64,000 bases of DNA, from assembly GCA_002633005.1 (NCBI GenBank), contig NMRA01000039.1, forward strand, positions 1,243,095 through 1,307,094. Direction: 5' to 3'. This DNA comes from Phoronis australis (lineage: Eukaryota; Phoronida; Phoronidae). The number at the start of each line of letters is the position of its first letter. Positions within the stretch are counted from its first letter, which is position 1. Positions 1-13,000 of the stretch are shown piece by piece. The notes beneath the pieces were generated by a model. That model made no database searches and was not told the origin of the DNA. It was given only the letters and a program-made list of their open reading frames with translations. The position numbers were made by a program, and so were the translations under genes.

Positions 1-94
1 CATCTGTTTAGCCAGGGTGAGATAGTAATTCTAAAACATAAATATATAGACACTGAGGTTGGACAATAGTGAATTATATCAAATAAACACAGAA

Positions 95-178
95 AAATCA
101 GGAGCCCCAACTGGGAATCGAACCACAAGTCTCTAGATTGCTGGTCTAATGCTCTTACCACTGAGCTACTGAGAACCC
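95..178 (-). repeat. tRNA-derived SINE-like fragment
   Basis: Read on the minus strand this has a good Pol III A box (TAGCTCAGTGG) and B box (GGTTCGATTCC) at tRNA spacing. It also has a plausible anticodon arm with a 7-base loop. The acceptor and T stems do not pair, so it is not a working tRNA gene. A tRNA-derived SINE head or a tRNA pseudogene is the best reading. Confidence 0.55.
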
Positions 179-231
179 GATATCTGTGTAAGTACTGTTA
201 CATTAAATTTCACAAAGATCATCTAAGCTCT

Positions 232-382
232 CAGGGGCGGATCCAGGATTTTGAGTTGGGGGGGGGGGGGNNNTTAGCCAGGATTTTGCCTGTCAGACAT
301 TTGCACTCCTGAACAGCCAAATGGAATCTGGGAGAATTTGAGGGGCATGGCCCCCTTGGCCCCCCCTCTAAATCCGCCACTA
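232..382. mobile_element. MITE family 1, copy a (hAT-like ends)
   Basis: The element begins CAGGGGCGGATCCAGGATTTT and ends with the inverted AAATCCGCCACT. The flanks carry a near-duplicate (AAGCTCT and AGCTCT) that fits a target-site duplication. Internal blocks, such as the one around GCCAAATGGAATCTGGGAGA, recur at 21.4, 22.4, 28.4, 38.1 and 44.1 kb. A poly-G tract inside it ends in an N gap at 271-273. No coding capacity is visible, so it would be non-autonomous. Confidence 0.75.
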
Positions 383-534
383 GCTCTATGTACAAATCTG
401 GTATTGACATCCTCCTAACATTCAAATGGCAAACATATCTTGATCCCTGAGTTCAAATAAAGCTAACTGTACAATGTGAACATCACTATTTGACCTAAAA
501 CAACCACTGCAAATAAATTAATCCTGCACTGCCG

Positions 535-665
535 TCAGTAATAGTCACTGACAAACACAAGGGTCTCGCATTTTGAGAACCAATTTTGCCAATTAAAAAG
601 TGGACATCAAACTGGTTCTCAAAATCTGAGACCCCGGTGTGAACTGTTGGTCTGTTGTCAGTCAT
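535..665. repeat. Fold-back element (family with TTTTGAGAACCAGTT arms)
   Basis: The left arm GGGTCTCGCATTTTGAGAAC at 561 is answered by its reverse complement at 614-634, and looser pairing extends to about 535-665. The same core arm occurs in the fold-back at 46991-47120, so this is a dispersed family. Confidence 0.6.
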
Positions 666-721
666 GAATTATGACTGCTGTCTACTAGTTGTTACTTTGT
701 AATGCACAAAAGAGTTCAAGG

Positions 722-870
722 TTATGGACCCTAGAAAAATGTCCAAATTTGATCAAGTTTGGAACATCATATCTCAGAAACAGCCAATCAAATTCATATA
801 AAACTTTCAAATACTGTGCTTTATGCACTGGTCTCCAAACACTCTTCGTTGTTTTTAAAATGTTCCACTT
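722..870. repeat. Dispersed repeat, also at 30.4 kb
   Basis: The stretch containing AAAAATGTCCAAATTTG, the CATCAT/CAGAAAC block and TGCACTG recurs at about 30400-30513. There the second copy is interrupted by the TTAA-flanked element. I see no coding potential that survives comparison. Confidence 0.5.
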
Positions 871-1665
871 TTGCATGAGGATCCGAAATACATTGTGGTG
901 AGCGGGGGAGCTCAAATTGCCAGGGACCACGGCCTGATTGGCATGGCTATGTAAAAATCAAAAACTTCTTCACATCTAAAAGGCAATTGCTGCTCTCTGT
1001 AGAGTTGTACAGTAAACCTCAGCAATTCTTCACGCACTTAGAGCACAATATGGCTGACAAGTGAAATTTTATTTTGTCACATTTTCCCACAGAAATAAAG
1101 ACTAAAAATTTTACGTGATGATTAGCACGCTGTGTTTCTTAGTCACAGGTATGGGTTGGTACATGGTAAATGTCATAGAACAAAGGCCCCCATGGAAAGG
1201 AGTGAGAACTGATGGGGCTACCCTAATTGAAAATATTACAATAATAAATAAATAAATATTTGGTAATGCTCCTATTATTTGCAGCACAGTAGTCACCCTT
1301 TGAAAAAATGTCAATTTTTGCAAACCTTTTAGTGCTAAATATGTGGAGAATTACCTCAAGTCAGAAGCGCACAAGTTAGAGTTTAAAGGTCAAAGCAGTG
1401 CTAATTACTTCATGGAAAAATCAAAAAACTTCTAATTAGTGGTGGTGAACCTTTCTGTAGAAGCAAGCAACAAACTCAGTTCATAGTTTTATCACGCGCA
1501 ATTAGGAATGCAAACCCAAACAGAAGATGGCACTGGATGAACTCTGAATTGGACTAAGTTGGGCAATACAATCGCTCCAGTTAATGTACTCAGATAAAAT
1601 CATTCCGTTCAGTTGACTCTGACATGTCTGAGGTCTACAGTACAACATTCATCCGCTCTCCTTAC

Positions 1666-1842
1666 AGTCCATTCTTCAAGGAAATGACCAGCCTCTGCTG
1701 GAGGTATGTCCTTGTGTCGTCTGAATTCGGCCTTGACATAGTCGTCGCCAAGTGCACGGCACTCTACTGGAAGTCCCCGATGTACTTTTAAAATGCCTTT
1801 GTAGAGCATCAGTACCATGCGAGCGTGATCAGTTCTTGGCAT
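1666..1842 (-). CDS. SDHAF3: Succinate dehydrogenase assembly factor 3, coding exon 1 (3' part outside window)
   Basis: This is a 59-residue exon matching the N-terminal half of SDHAF3 (yeast Sdh7/ACN9), a mitochondrial-matrix LYR-family protein. It helps mature the iron-sulfur subunit of respiratory complex II. Family hallmarks in order are MLYKGILKVHRGLP (the LYR/LYK segment), LGDDYVKAEFRRHK and HFLEEW. I chose the start at MPRTD because vertebrate SDHAF3 begins at the equivalent Met (MPGRH). A more upstream in-frame Met exists in the same open frame. The exon ends at a consensus donor (GACT then GTAAGG) after LEEWT, as expected for a two-exon gene. A splice acceptor (ctctttttgtag, exon edge at 1888) precedes it, so a 5' untranslated exon probably lies upstream. 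The second coding exon (FG..L, EEQ..QL region) is not found between 1 and 1600 and should lie beyond the left edge. Confidence 0.88.
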
Positions 1843-3315
1843 GGTGCTAAACCAGAAGGTACTGTTGTCACAGCGAGTCACATCTGCACTACAAAAAGAG
1901 ATATGAATAAAATTGAAATTGCCAGAGAGAAGATGGGCCTCATTTCAATAAAAAAGAATAAGCTGTGGACATAATTTTTATAATTTCAATCACAAAGTTG
2001 ACACTGGATAGCACAGGTTACCTACACTTAGATTTTGGGCTTAGTCCTGTGCAACTTTTTTCTTAAGATTAAGAAGGAAACAATGATCTGAGACTGCAAT
2101 ACCTTAGTCGCAGATCCACATTTTTACCACGGCTTGAAGCTTAACCACCTATGGGGGGCCCCTTACAACCAGGAAAGTCCCAGGAAAAGCTGCATAATTA
2201 ATCTAGGCTGTCAAATCACCCCTTAATCGCCTCCCAAGTAGGTCAATGACACTTATAGCTAGTGCCAATATCTTTATGAAACTGGTTTCAAACCACACAT
2301 ACACTGCAACCCACAATGATATGGAGACATTACTGAGGAGGTGGGGCCTCTATTTTGTGGAGAGGAGCTGTGCGAAATGTTAGCAATGATATGGTTAATT
2401 TTATGGGAATTCCAGCAATGAGGCCGTTCGGGTACTGACGCCTGTAAGCTTTTTAGGCTTCTTTAGCTTATAGTAAATCTGTCAATATCATGGTGTAAAA
2501 TAAAGAGTCTTCTCTTGATCAGTCACTTTAGTAGTTGCACTTTGGGAGGCTAGTTCAGATGCTGGACTATTGTGCCAGAGACCCCTATTTGATCCCCGAA
2601 AGGCAGAACCAAGAACCAGTATGTAGTCCTCAGTTTTTCATGGGCATCTTAAAACAAATATCAACCATCTGATCAAATAGAAGATGTCAGTATTGGAGAT
2701 CAATGACCTCTGTTATGTACGATGTAAACAAGAGAAAACTGGAGGGCAATAATAATCTCCCGGACATTTTAATTGTCGAGTGTCAGCTGGCTAGCGTCAA
2801 AATTATACAGCTAGCGTTGCTCTTCACAGACCCTACACAGAGACAGACACTAGTCGCACTTTCCAAACGGTCTCGTCCGGGAATGTGTAGTCGTCCCTCG
2901 CGTCGTAGCATTGCACGCTTTCTAGATCTCAGTATGAGCGTTCACGCTTTTCTCAACCATTTCTTACCATTAAATTGGCTCAATAATTATGGAAGGGCGA
3001 CATCAACAACAACAACCACAGCTGTAGAACTTCTACGTTATACATAAAACCGGAAGCAGCTGTTCGACTAGTGACGTCTATCGGGTGGCGGCTTTCTCTG
3101 CTGTGCGTGAACTTGGAATCCTGCTTGATCCCAAGATCGCATATGCGTGAACTTGGAATTAGATTATCAGGTAACTTATGTCAAATAATCGGAGAAATAT
3201 GTGCATAGTTAAATCGATCGTTTGGTGAATAAGGTCGCCACTAGTTCGTACATTTGTAGTTCATAGTGTTTTTACATATTTCCGCTCCTCTTGAGAAATC
3301 ACTGATGTATCTCTT
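1843..3315 (-). other. SDHAF3 upstream region, probable promoter near 3.0-3.1 kb
   Basis: No coding exon is supported here. An ETS-type site (CCGGAAG, about 3050) and a CRE-like TGACGTC (about 3072) lie close together. These are common in promoters of nuclear genes for mitochondrial proteins and sit where SDHAF3 transcription could begin. An open frame at 2703-3047 has no recognisable homology. A weak tRNA-like stretch lies near 2540-2610. Confidence 0.35.
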
Positions 3316-3557
3316 CATGCGCGCACCCAGCATAAAAAATAGGGGAGGGGGGGAGGCTCGAATTTTTGAGAAGGTGGATCTTTTACTAAAAACGGGTTAC
3401 GTCTAGGCCTATGAATTGTACCGCAGTTCGCCGAATCCTGCCTTTTTAGTGGACTTTTATATCGTGTTCTACCTTTTCGGACTTTTTGTTTCTCCGTCTG
3501 TGGCGAACCATTTTGCCCCCTTCGCCAAATGGGGGGGGGGAGGGGGCTGGGTGCGCT
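3316..3557. mobile_element. MITE family 2, copy a (GCGCGCACCC ends)
   Basis: Starts CATGCGCGCACCCAGC and ends with the inverted CTGGGTGCGC. Related copies lie at 36415-36674 and 44194-44333, and a partial one ends at 39325. Shared internal blocks include GAATTTTTGAGAA and a G-rich run followed by a GCC-rich run. Confidence 0.65.
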
Positions 3558-3818
3558 CGGTCAGCGATGTGTCGTCTCGCCTCCGGAAGCCTACCCAGGT
3601 CAATCTATTTTTTCTCAGTTCGTGTGGACTAATCCGATATTTCCTATAGCGCGCGTGATCTTTACCAGTCTGCCAGTCTGTAGTATATGTAACATGATGT
3701 AACTTAAAATAGGTCCATTGCAATTATCCAACACATATTGCTTGCCGTATCATGTATTTGCAGATATGGTTGGTATTCTCTCCATGCCTTCCTCCCTCCA
3801 TCCTCAGTCCCCCCCCCC

Positions 3819-3835
3819 NNNNNNNNNNNNNNNNN
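3819..3835. other. Assembly gap (17 N) after a poly-C run
   Basis: Seventeen N bases directly follow ten C residues. Other gaps in the window (271-273, 39203, 50659-50664) also sit in poly-G/C tracts. Sequence around these points may be incomplete. Confidence 0.98.
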
Positions 3836-6800
3836 CGGCCTCGGCACAGTGAAGGTTCGCCAAGAATCGGTAGCCCAGGTTAGTGTTGAAAGGCCCAAAA
3901 CATACTGTGTATCCCATTCAAAATTCACCGCCTATTACAAGCATAGCTGACTTGATTCGGCGGTTACCCTATAAATAGACAAGTAATACTGAAAGAGCAT
4001 TTACTGTTAAAGCATTGATTTGAAACTCGCGAAGCCAAGACTAAACGATAACTAAGGTCACGGGCCAAAATGACTAACAGCAACTTCTTTACCAGTCCAA
4101 AATCGCTCAATTCTATTCCAAATAAGGAACTAATTGAGACCAAAGGTAAGTTCAGTGATCTAATTCCTGAACTAATCACCCTCAAGGGACTCCACCGTAT
4201 TTGATGCCACCCACGACCCAGTCCAAACTTAGTTGAAACACGACAATGCAATTAAACTGAAAGATTTACATTTTGATTTTTAAACATATATTCAAGAAAT
4301 CTTTTGACCTACGTCTAACCTTTTTATGTATCGCCTAGTAAACCATCACAAAAAGTATAGTCGTGAACCTTGATTTACACTGTCCTTAGCACCTAATCAG
4401 GGATTTGAAACCTGTGACAGGTTTACATCAAAAGATTTGAAGTTCACTAAAACCGTCACACTGACCATATTGTTAACTAAGACTTTAAAGAAACAAGCAA
4501 ATGCTCCTTTGAACCATTGTTTAGATACAAGGCACACAAAAGTGCTTGTCACGGCGAGTCATTCTATCCACTGAGCATGATCTCACGGAATGGTGAAGTG
4601 TAAACTCGTCTCATCCGAATAAAAAAGAATTTGAGACAAATTATACATCGACAAGGACTGATTGACGCGAGTTTATGGCCACTTTCATAGTAAAACAACA
4701 GAATTGTTTCCACTTCGGCAGGTATGCCGCAAATATAAAATGACTGCGCGTGCACCAGTCAAACCATTACAAAATTAAAGATGCATAGACTCGTTAAATT
4801 GTGAATATGCAAATGAAGTACTAATTTACAAACAACCTCGGGTCCTCTAGCGTGCCGGAAACCATCCGAGAACCAGTTACCATTACAATTTCGCGAAAGT
4901 CTCATTTTCGAGACTAGTTTTATGTAAATCAAAGCCGGTCTCTGTGTAAATGAGCATGTTAATATTTCATTGTTACTCTAATGAAACAAAGCACAGTTTT
5001 TATTATTTATTTATTTCACTATGAAATAACGATTGCGTAATATTTGAAATTATTAGTTTTTTATATGTTAATATTTTAAGTGTATCAGTTGTAGTGTTTT
5101 TTAAAACCTCAATTTATTTACTTTTTTCTGATTATACTTATACTCACAGTTCTCCAGGAAGTCACTAGGTGGCGCTTGCTATATATTTGAATATTCACGG
5201 TTTTAATGAGGCATAGCTATTTTAATAGACATACATTTCAGGTAACTTTACGTACACAAAAATGTTTTTGATATGAGTTTGTGTTCGTTATTGTGTGATA
5301 ATGACACCCCTAGCCAGTCTCAGATTAAGGTCTCTCGGCATTCCCAAGTCCGAGAGCCCCGGTCATTTGAGTAGCCTCACTCGGTCGCAACCCCTATTGC
5401 CGAATGTTACCAAATTAAAAAGGCAGAACCACTGTGACTGCGAGGTGGAGTTTCACTACATCGAAGGACGTGATCAACAGTGATCTATGAATTATTCACG
5501 TAGTAGGTTTACATTTGCAAGTTTAATTCCAGCTTTAATTCTAACAACTGCCAAATATTAAAAAATGCGGCACATACGCCCCTAATGATATCATGCATGT
5601 AAACAAGAACCATGTGAAAGAACGCACGTTTGCGAAGCCATTATCATGCTTCGTCATCGAAGAGCAAAATGGAAAAGAAATTATGTGAGAAATTTCTGAA
5701 TGTGGTTTGCACACGCAAAATCACGAAACAAGCGCGTGATGTTTAATTGTTCATTCTGAAACGCAAAAGGTTAGTCATTGTTTTTGAGAAATTAAAGAAG
5801 AGTGCAAACCGTTATCGAAAAATAAGGTAAAACTAATTCTTGATTGATTTTACATTTTATCTTGATGTTTTTCATACTGAAATGAAACGAAGCTCAGTTT
5901 TTCTATTCATTTTAATACTTATTGCCAAATTTAAGTTTTGTAGATTTGTACTTCCATAAATGAGAAACTAAAGCCTGTAATCTTTTCTAAGTTTATTTTA
6001 TATCCGATTCAGGAGTTCAAACAATGAAGAATAATAGAGACGATTGCTTCCGATCAAAATAACAAAAACATGTACAAGGAAAGCAACAAAGAAATACGAA
6101 CAAATAGATGACATAATTCATAATTTATACAGTTACAGTTACATCTGGTACGAGGCCACGTTTCATCGGAAGGCATATGTACAAAAGGACAATGTTGCAG
6201 GCATTATAATTACTTCACTCACAGATTTTCAAAATGTTTCGAAGGGCTTTTCAAATTCAGGAAGGCAGGAGGCCGCTGACTGTGCTTAGGCTGTACTGGA
6301 ATTACTCCGCCGGTTCAGCCAGGTTAATCGGCACATGATTGGTTTTTAAGTCGGAAGCCGTAACTGATAACCAATCAGATACGTCGTAGTCTGTTGTCCC
6401 GGCTGAACGGGTAAATTGAATCATGTGTAGCCTTTAGTTATGTTGCCACAGTAAGATTTGTGGGAAACAGTTTGCTCTGAGTGAAATAGGAAAATACAGA
6501 TATGTGAACTCGAACTCGAATTCCAACTTATCTTTGATATTTTCTGTTCTACATCTACTCCAGTAGGAATTGAAATTGTACTTTAATTTTGGTCTCGAGT
6601 ACATTGTGATTTGCACAGGGCCCTGTTGCATGAAAGTTTTACGCTGGATAGCAACAATGACGTCGCATTATCACACGTCACGTTACTATTATTGAAGGAT
6701 GCGCGTATAAGTTTTGAAGTTTCGTACAACCGACCTCAAATGAGTTTATAATCCAAGTTCGCACTTGATGGCCCTAGAATAAAAACTACAAGTTCGAGAA

Positions 6801-7098
6801 TTTGAACTCGACCGCTAACGTAGGTAATGTACTGATTGATTTCGAGCTTAGAAAATAGATTTTGGACCTTAGAGTCTTTACTTTGAAAAGGGTTTTACTT
6901 TGAAAAGGTCACTTTACCTTTTCCATATCGTGGAGCTGCATGAATGTAAACCTTCTTTTTCGCCTTTTTCTAGCTTCAGTCCCATAGTCAACCACGTTGG
7001 AGATTGTGTAGGATTTTTGGTAGCATCCATCAACAGCACTTTAAGCCTTTCACCACCTTGCGTTCGCAGCTCAATTTCTAGTTTCTGCGGTTTAGACA
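3836..7098. other. Intergenic region without recognised genes
   Basis: Mostly AT-rich unique-looking DNA. The open frames here are short, lack homology and have no convincing splice context. The stretch 6496-6812 resembles the fold-back elements at 10831-11198 and 28873-29205, with shared words such as CTCGAGTACATTGTGATTT. The region just before 7099 is the likely promoter and 5' UTR of gene A. Confidence 0.4.
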
Positions 7099-10000
7099 AT
7101 GACGACATCTACAGTTTCTCCGAACTGGTTCGAGAGCCACGAAAATGCTAGTTTAATATCGATTGAAAATATGGACGAGCTGGAACATGATATTCAGGAA
7201 TTGGTTAGCAAAGTCATTCGAAATGTCACTATTGAGTGCGCGCGCCATTTTGAAAATGCGTCGAAGACTCTCGATTCGAACAGTGGCGATTTTTACGTTC
7301 AAGAAAAAGGCGACTGGCAGCACAGAGCGGTTACACGTGACGATATATTTTTGGGATGCGACCCTGAGCAGTCGTTTGAGTCAGGAGACCATTTGCAGAC
7401 GAAAAGCGAACCATGCACGCCGTCAGAAAGTAAACGTAAACAAAAGAAAGACCTCAACAAGAGTACATCGGTTTTACCCGACTATCAGCCGTCATCCTCT
7501 AAAGCAGGAAATGGTCGCACAGATTGCTCAAACAGTATTTCGGAGTCGAGCATCGAAAGCGCGCGAGCTCGCCACTACGTTCGCATAAGCCCACGCCGTA
7601 AAGACCAGTCAACGCCAACTTCCCCAAGAAGCACTGCCCACGTTGAAGAAGGGGTCGCCGAAATCAGTAGATTGATGCAGAACGCTGCTAGTTTCGGGTT
7701 TACGAGAGGCCAAGCGCAAGAGAGTGTACCGTCAACGTCTGAGATACCGAGCTACATTCGCCTTCACGATTTGCCACGGGAGGAGAAGCTGAAACAATTC
7801 TCCAAAGACTATTACATATTTCCTATTGGTGAGAAGTTTTCTTCTTTTGGAAAACCACCAGAAATACGACAAAAAAATTTAAACGAGTTTTGACTTGTAG
7901 ACGTGCAACTTTTGATTCTCGAATACAGGTAGGTAGCGGCATGTACACAATTCAACATTCAACGCGAAGTGCTAAAACAGTGCTTTGACAATATCTGAGG
8001 TTCGTTACACAACTGTATATTTTTTACCGTGTACAACCAACTGCCTCGCACTCCCAACGCCCTACTCCTTCTATAACTCTTCACCAGTGCCTTTGCAAGT
8101 CACTTTGTCAATCTTGGAATTGTTGTTTGTCGGGCTGTACATTTTATTGAAAGTATTCTAAACTCTCTTTTTGTGATTTCAGCCAACCCTCTTTGTATAT
8201 TTCGCTCACCTGAGTGATGGGAGCAATATTCAGCTACCAGCACTTACTCACAGTTTCATAAAATGGATGATGTGTTTTTAGTGGCTGGTCTTTCCCCATA
8301 GTTGTCGTGAAACTTGCCTAAAGCGTCAGTCACACTTTCCAGTTTTGCATTTTGCAATGAGTTTCCAAGTCTGTTCTGAGCTTTGAGGGTTGTCTATGGT
8401 AACATAGCATTATTTTATTTGGGGAGTTAGATGAGGAAGTCTTTGTTGATGTCTGTTAGTTTAGGCTAAAATAAGATTCATTATCCTTTTAACATGAGCT
8501 GTTGCCGACAGAAAATGTTTGCGACATAGACTTTACAGTACAGAGTTCGACTTTGTCTCTTTTACCATAATTTTCCCGCAGCTACTATAAAAGACATGAC
8601 TCCTTTCATCCGGGATACCGAGCAGTACAGCGGTCGGTTGCCCTACCAGACGACCGAATTGACTTCCGTCCGCGATTTGATTGCAGCAGGTGTCAAAACG
8701 ACAGGTAACTTATCTTATGATTAGACCGAACATAGGCTTCATTAAAGTTTTTGACAGGATAAAGTAAACCGTCAAATACATTGCAATTCGATCTGGTGGT
8801 GCAGTCTACATATTATGCTAGTAAAAAAAAAAAACAATAAAAAGCGTCGGACGCTAATTTCGACAAAAGTGTGGTCAAAATTGTTAGGAACGCCGACATA
8901 CAAGCGCCATAAGTTATAATTCCGACGGAGGCTATGAAATGACGTGCAGTGTACGTTGTTTATAATAAAAATGAACCGACGTCGTTGCTTATGTCTACTT
9001 GAAGAAGGGGAAATAGATCGAATGCGCAACCCAAAATCCACCTCGCCCGACGTACCGAAGAAACCAAGTGGCAAGCAGAGAAAAAGCAGAAAAGAGGAGC
9101 GGCGGAAACAGTCGAAGAAAGTCGACGGCGACGCGCCGAAGAAAGCCGCGGCGAAAAGTTTGGACGTCTTCGGCGTGCGAGATCCACGCGGCGAGTACGC
9201 GGAGATGTTCATGATTCCTGTCCATAAATATTTGTAAGTGAGATGGTAGACCCAACAGCACACAGTAGCTGCTATGATACAGCTTTCACATGCTGTCCGA
9301 TGAGAAGTCTATATGACGTGAAAGCTCGTCAAACGTCTGATCAGCCTTGTACTTTATTCTCCGCCCTTAATCCGATGGTATTGTTGCCTTCTTAATACCG
9401 TTAGAAGGCTACATTCCAACGTCATAATCTGTGGTTAGGCTATCTTCCTCCATGATCATTGCACGTAATTGGTCAGAATGTTAATAAAATGCTGTGCTAA
9501 TTAGTCATGACTACAGATAGGTGGCCAATGAAAACGTCCTTTCTAAGCGGCTGGTCTGCTTTCTGGTCAGAATTTCAGTTCTGCCTTCTCGTTAAATTTC
9601 AAACTGTGAAGGCGGTGTTAGTACCACTAATCATGATCTCTTCAGTTTAGGTAAAGAATGGCAACGTGCAACCATGTCGAGCATAGGTGCTGGAAATTAG
9701 TTTTTGTTGTTTGAGAGCAGCATTTACGGCCCACAGGCTTGAACGGATACGATGCTTTTTTAACAGGTCTCATAAATTTTGTTTCCTATATTTGTCATCG
9801 GTGAAGAGTGTAGGAAATTGAATATTGGATAAGAAATGTCCATAGTCAACCAAAAAGTACATTTATGGATTACTGCCTCAAAAATGACGTCACACCCAGG
9901 AATCTACTCATTCCGCTTCATGAAGTGATTTTAACGCAAATTATGAGCTCAGTCAGTCGAAACTTAAGCTCAAATAATGCTCATTCAACAAAACTAGAAA

Positions 10001-13000
10001 TATTTTAAAACTTAACGAAATCTAACATGACTAGTTTGCACCACCACCAAAAAAATGACTGCCGTAGTGAGTGATACCTGACTTTACCGGCATTATGAAT
10101 ACTCACTCAACTAACACCATGTCTAATGAGGCTCCGCCGAATGCCCGACCACTTCCTAAACTCATGCGGTTGTATTTTCATCCCAGGACCGTTCTGTCAG
10201 AACACATGTCCACGTACAAGAAGGATTTGCACAACTTCTACAACGCTCAAATGGAGAACCTCGAGACGTCGAATCTAAATTACCTGAAAGAATTTCTCAA
10301 GAAAAGCAGTGAGTGCGTTAATAAATTGAAGTCTAGACAGATCCCCCTACTGTGCTGCCTCCTCTCGGCGAGACTCGCATGCATAATTTATGTAGTGTGT
10401 TAGGCTCGACCGCAACAAAATGTGGTTATCTCTAACCCGGGATGGGGTGTAGGGTTAACGTAACCGACCTCATTACCAACGGTCACACTACGCCATTCAA
10501 ATACATTTTAAAATGCTAAGTTCTTTAATCCATGAAACCACATATATTTAGAACCACTGGTGAGCACAGAAACAAGTCACGGGTCAAAAATGATGGTCGA
10601 ACGTTTGCAGTCGCTAGTCTTTTCTAAAAAGTATCATTTTACGGATATAATGATAACTTTCGTAGTACAATAATATCGAAGCGTCATTTGTTTGCTGCAC
10701 CCTAACGTCGTTTTTGTTTTCCATTTCTTGCTTCTGATTTGACCAAAAACTAACATTAACTGTAACTTCCGAAACATGACTTCCACAGGAAACTTGCAAA
10801 ATCATGTTCATTAACCGAGGTCGAATCTTTGTAGTCGAAAACGAACTCGAAATTATTTTCGGCATTTTCCGTTCTGATTTTGTGCGAACTCAAGATAAGT
10901 GTCTATTAGGCTGTGCTCGAGTACATTATGATTTACGCAGACGAGATTCTAGTCCAAGTTCCGACTTGATGACCTCTAAATTCGAGCTAGTACAAACTTC
11001 AGTAAAAACTTGAGATTTCTAGTTAAGACTTCAATTTCTAATCTCAATGCTGGGGTCATTAAGTGCAAACTAGGATTTGATAGTTATTCATGTAGGCCAT
11101 TATGTAGGCCTACTCGAGCATAGAATAGACACTTATCTTGAATTCACTAAGAAGTAGAATAGAAAACGCCAAAAATAATTTGAAGTTAGATTACGACTAA
11201 AAAGTTTATCCCGTGGGCCTGGCTAACGTACTTAATTTGCCATCGCCGACAATGTCGTCGATAGAAAATCGTTTCGTGCGCACTGGTTCACGATAGTTGT
11301 CAGAGAATACCAATTATGTTTGTTTAATTCAAAAGCAGACGTCATGTAACGCATTGTCATATCGTCTGCGCGTCATGCCGATTATTTGTCATGACTGAAG
11401 TCAAAATTATAACAAATGAATACTATGCCAAAGCGGAAAAAGTTCCAGAACAGATATTTTATATGCAATATTTAAAAACAGGCCGAAACATTATTTTTAC
11501 TCTGCAGGACCTAAAATAAATACCTCAAAAACAGAATTTTCACTTATGCAAGAATGAAAAACAGTCTAAAACATTATTTTCACTCTGCAAAACCAAAACA
11601 AAAACAACTTAAGACCAAAATTTATCACGTCAGGACTGAAAATGAAACGCCTCATGACCAAAATTTAAGACGCCAAGATTTAAAAGTTAATACGTCAGGA
11701 CCGAAACTTCATCACGCCAGGGCCGAAAAATTTTCGCGACAAAAACCTGTGTGCACGGACTTGAAAAGCGTCTGTATTTTGAAGCCACTTAGCCCGAGAA
11801 CTGAGTTGTCAAAAATGAAGACTTCCGATTTTTTGCGGAATGTTAATTATGAAAGACTTCAAATGAAAGTTCTTAGGCTAAAAGGCCTAAAAGAAAGTCC
11901 CAGGCACGTTTTCATCAGAATGAATAAACAGCTAGTAATTGCAAGTTCATGGCTATAATTTTCGCATTTGTGAAAGTTATGGCGATATCCGTTGCAAAAC
12001 GATTTTTAGAATAAACACGATCACATGACTACAAACGTTCAGGTACTATTTCTATGTGTGTAATTTGTTTTTTTTTTCATCAAATGAAGGATTTAAAAGC
12101 GCCTACAAAGCATGTTCTGGTGTAAAAAACATTACATTTCTCCACAAGCCTGAGCGTATTTGCCTTTCCAAAGCAACGTCATGGTGTTCTTATCCTTAGT
12201 TTGAATTGAAATTGTTTTCATTAAATTCGGGGATTCCCCTGACGACAATACTGCCTTGAGGGCGGAAACTAATCCGCTGTGACAAGCAAACGTAGTGGAC
12301 GTGGCCTAGAGCAAAAACGACCTGTCTGTTTTTCAGAAGCCTGGATTTCTAATTTGGGTAAATGATGAGACAGATTTTATTGCAGTAATTGGCTTAAATT
12401 ATTAGTGGGTTTTGATCAGAAGGCCCAGGTTTATTGCCCCTTTTTCATGGACAGGTACATAGTATTTTAAAAAAATGTCTGAAAATGTGACAGTTGGTAA
12501 CCAAGGTAGTCGGTTACCTTACACAATCGACTATTTCTTGGACAAGAATATCTGAAGATAAAGTTATCTGGTGGGGATTTGAAATACCTACATATACCCT
12601 GTCGTATTTTTCGCAGATGAAAAATTTGTCCTCTCCAATGCTCCTTTTTCATTCCTCCCTAATCCCGCCATGTGGCGTGACTGTTTTCACTCAGGCGGTT
12701 GCCGAATGGAAGCGTTATCAAAACAGTGTGTCCCTAGTCACACAGGCGGATCATGCCTTCAGGAGGGATAGAAGGCAGCAATTTATTGGTTAAAGTTTAA
12801 ATACATCTTGGGTGTTCCCAGTTTTCTATCCAATGAGGACTGAGACACCAGACTCTGTATTAACTTATTGTTTTTGAAATTAGTGCCTATTGGGTATTAT
12901 TTCTGACTTAACCATTTCTTCATGAGCTAATTATCAATTCAAGGAAAAACCAGGAAGCGTGTTAACTTTGTAGTGGTTGTTGTAGTAACATTTGAAAGGT

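Noticed and set aside
95-178. Candidate functional tRNA gene (minus strand)
   Set aside because: A and B boxes are good, but the acceptor stem does not pair and the T stem has mismatches; treated as a SINE-like relic.
7163-7588. 141-codon ORF overlapping gene A exon 1
   Set aside because: Alternative frame of an exon whose own frame splices consistently to five more exons.
8772-9263. 163-codon minus-strand ORF, Phe/Arg-rich
   Set aside because: Antisense of gene A exon 3, whose Lys/Glu-rich coding makes long open antisense frames.
11554-11958. 134-codon plus-strand ORF in gene A intron 4
   Set aside because: Composed of degenerate tandem units; no homology and no matching splice sites.
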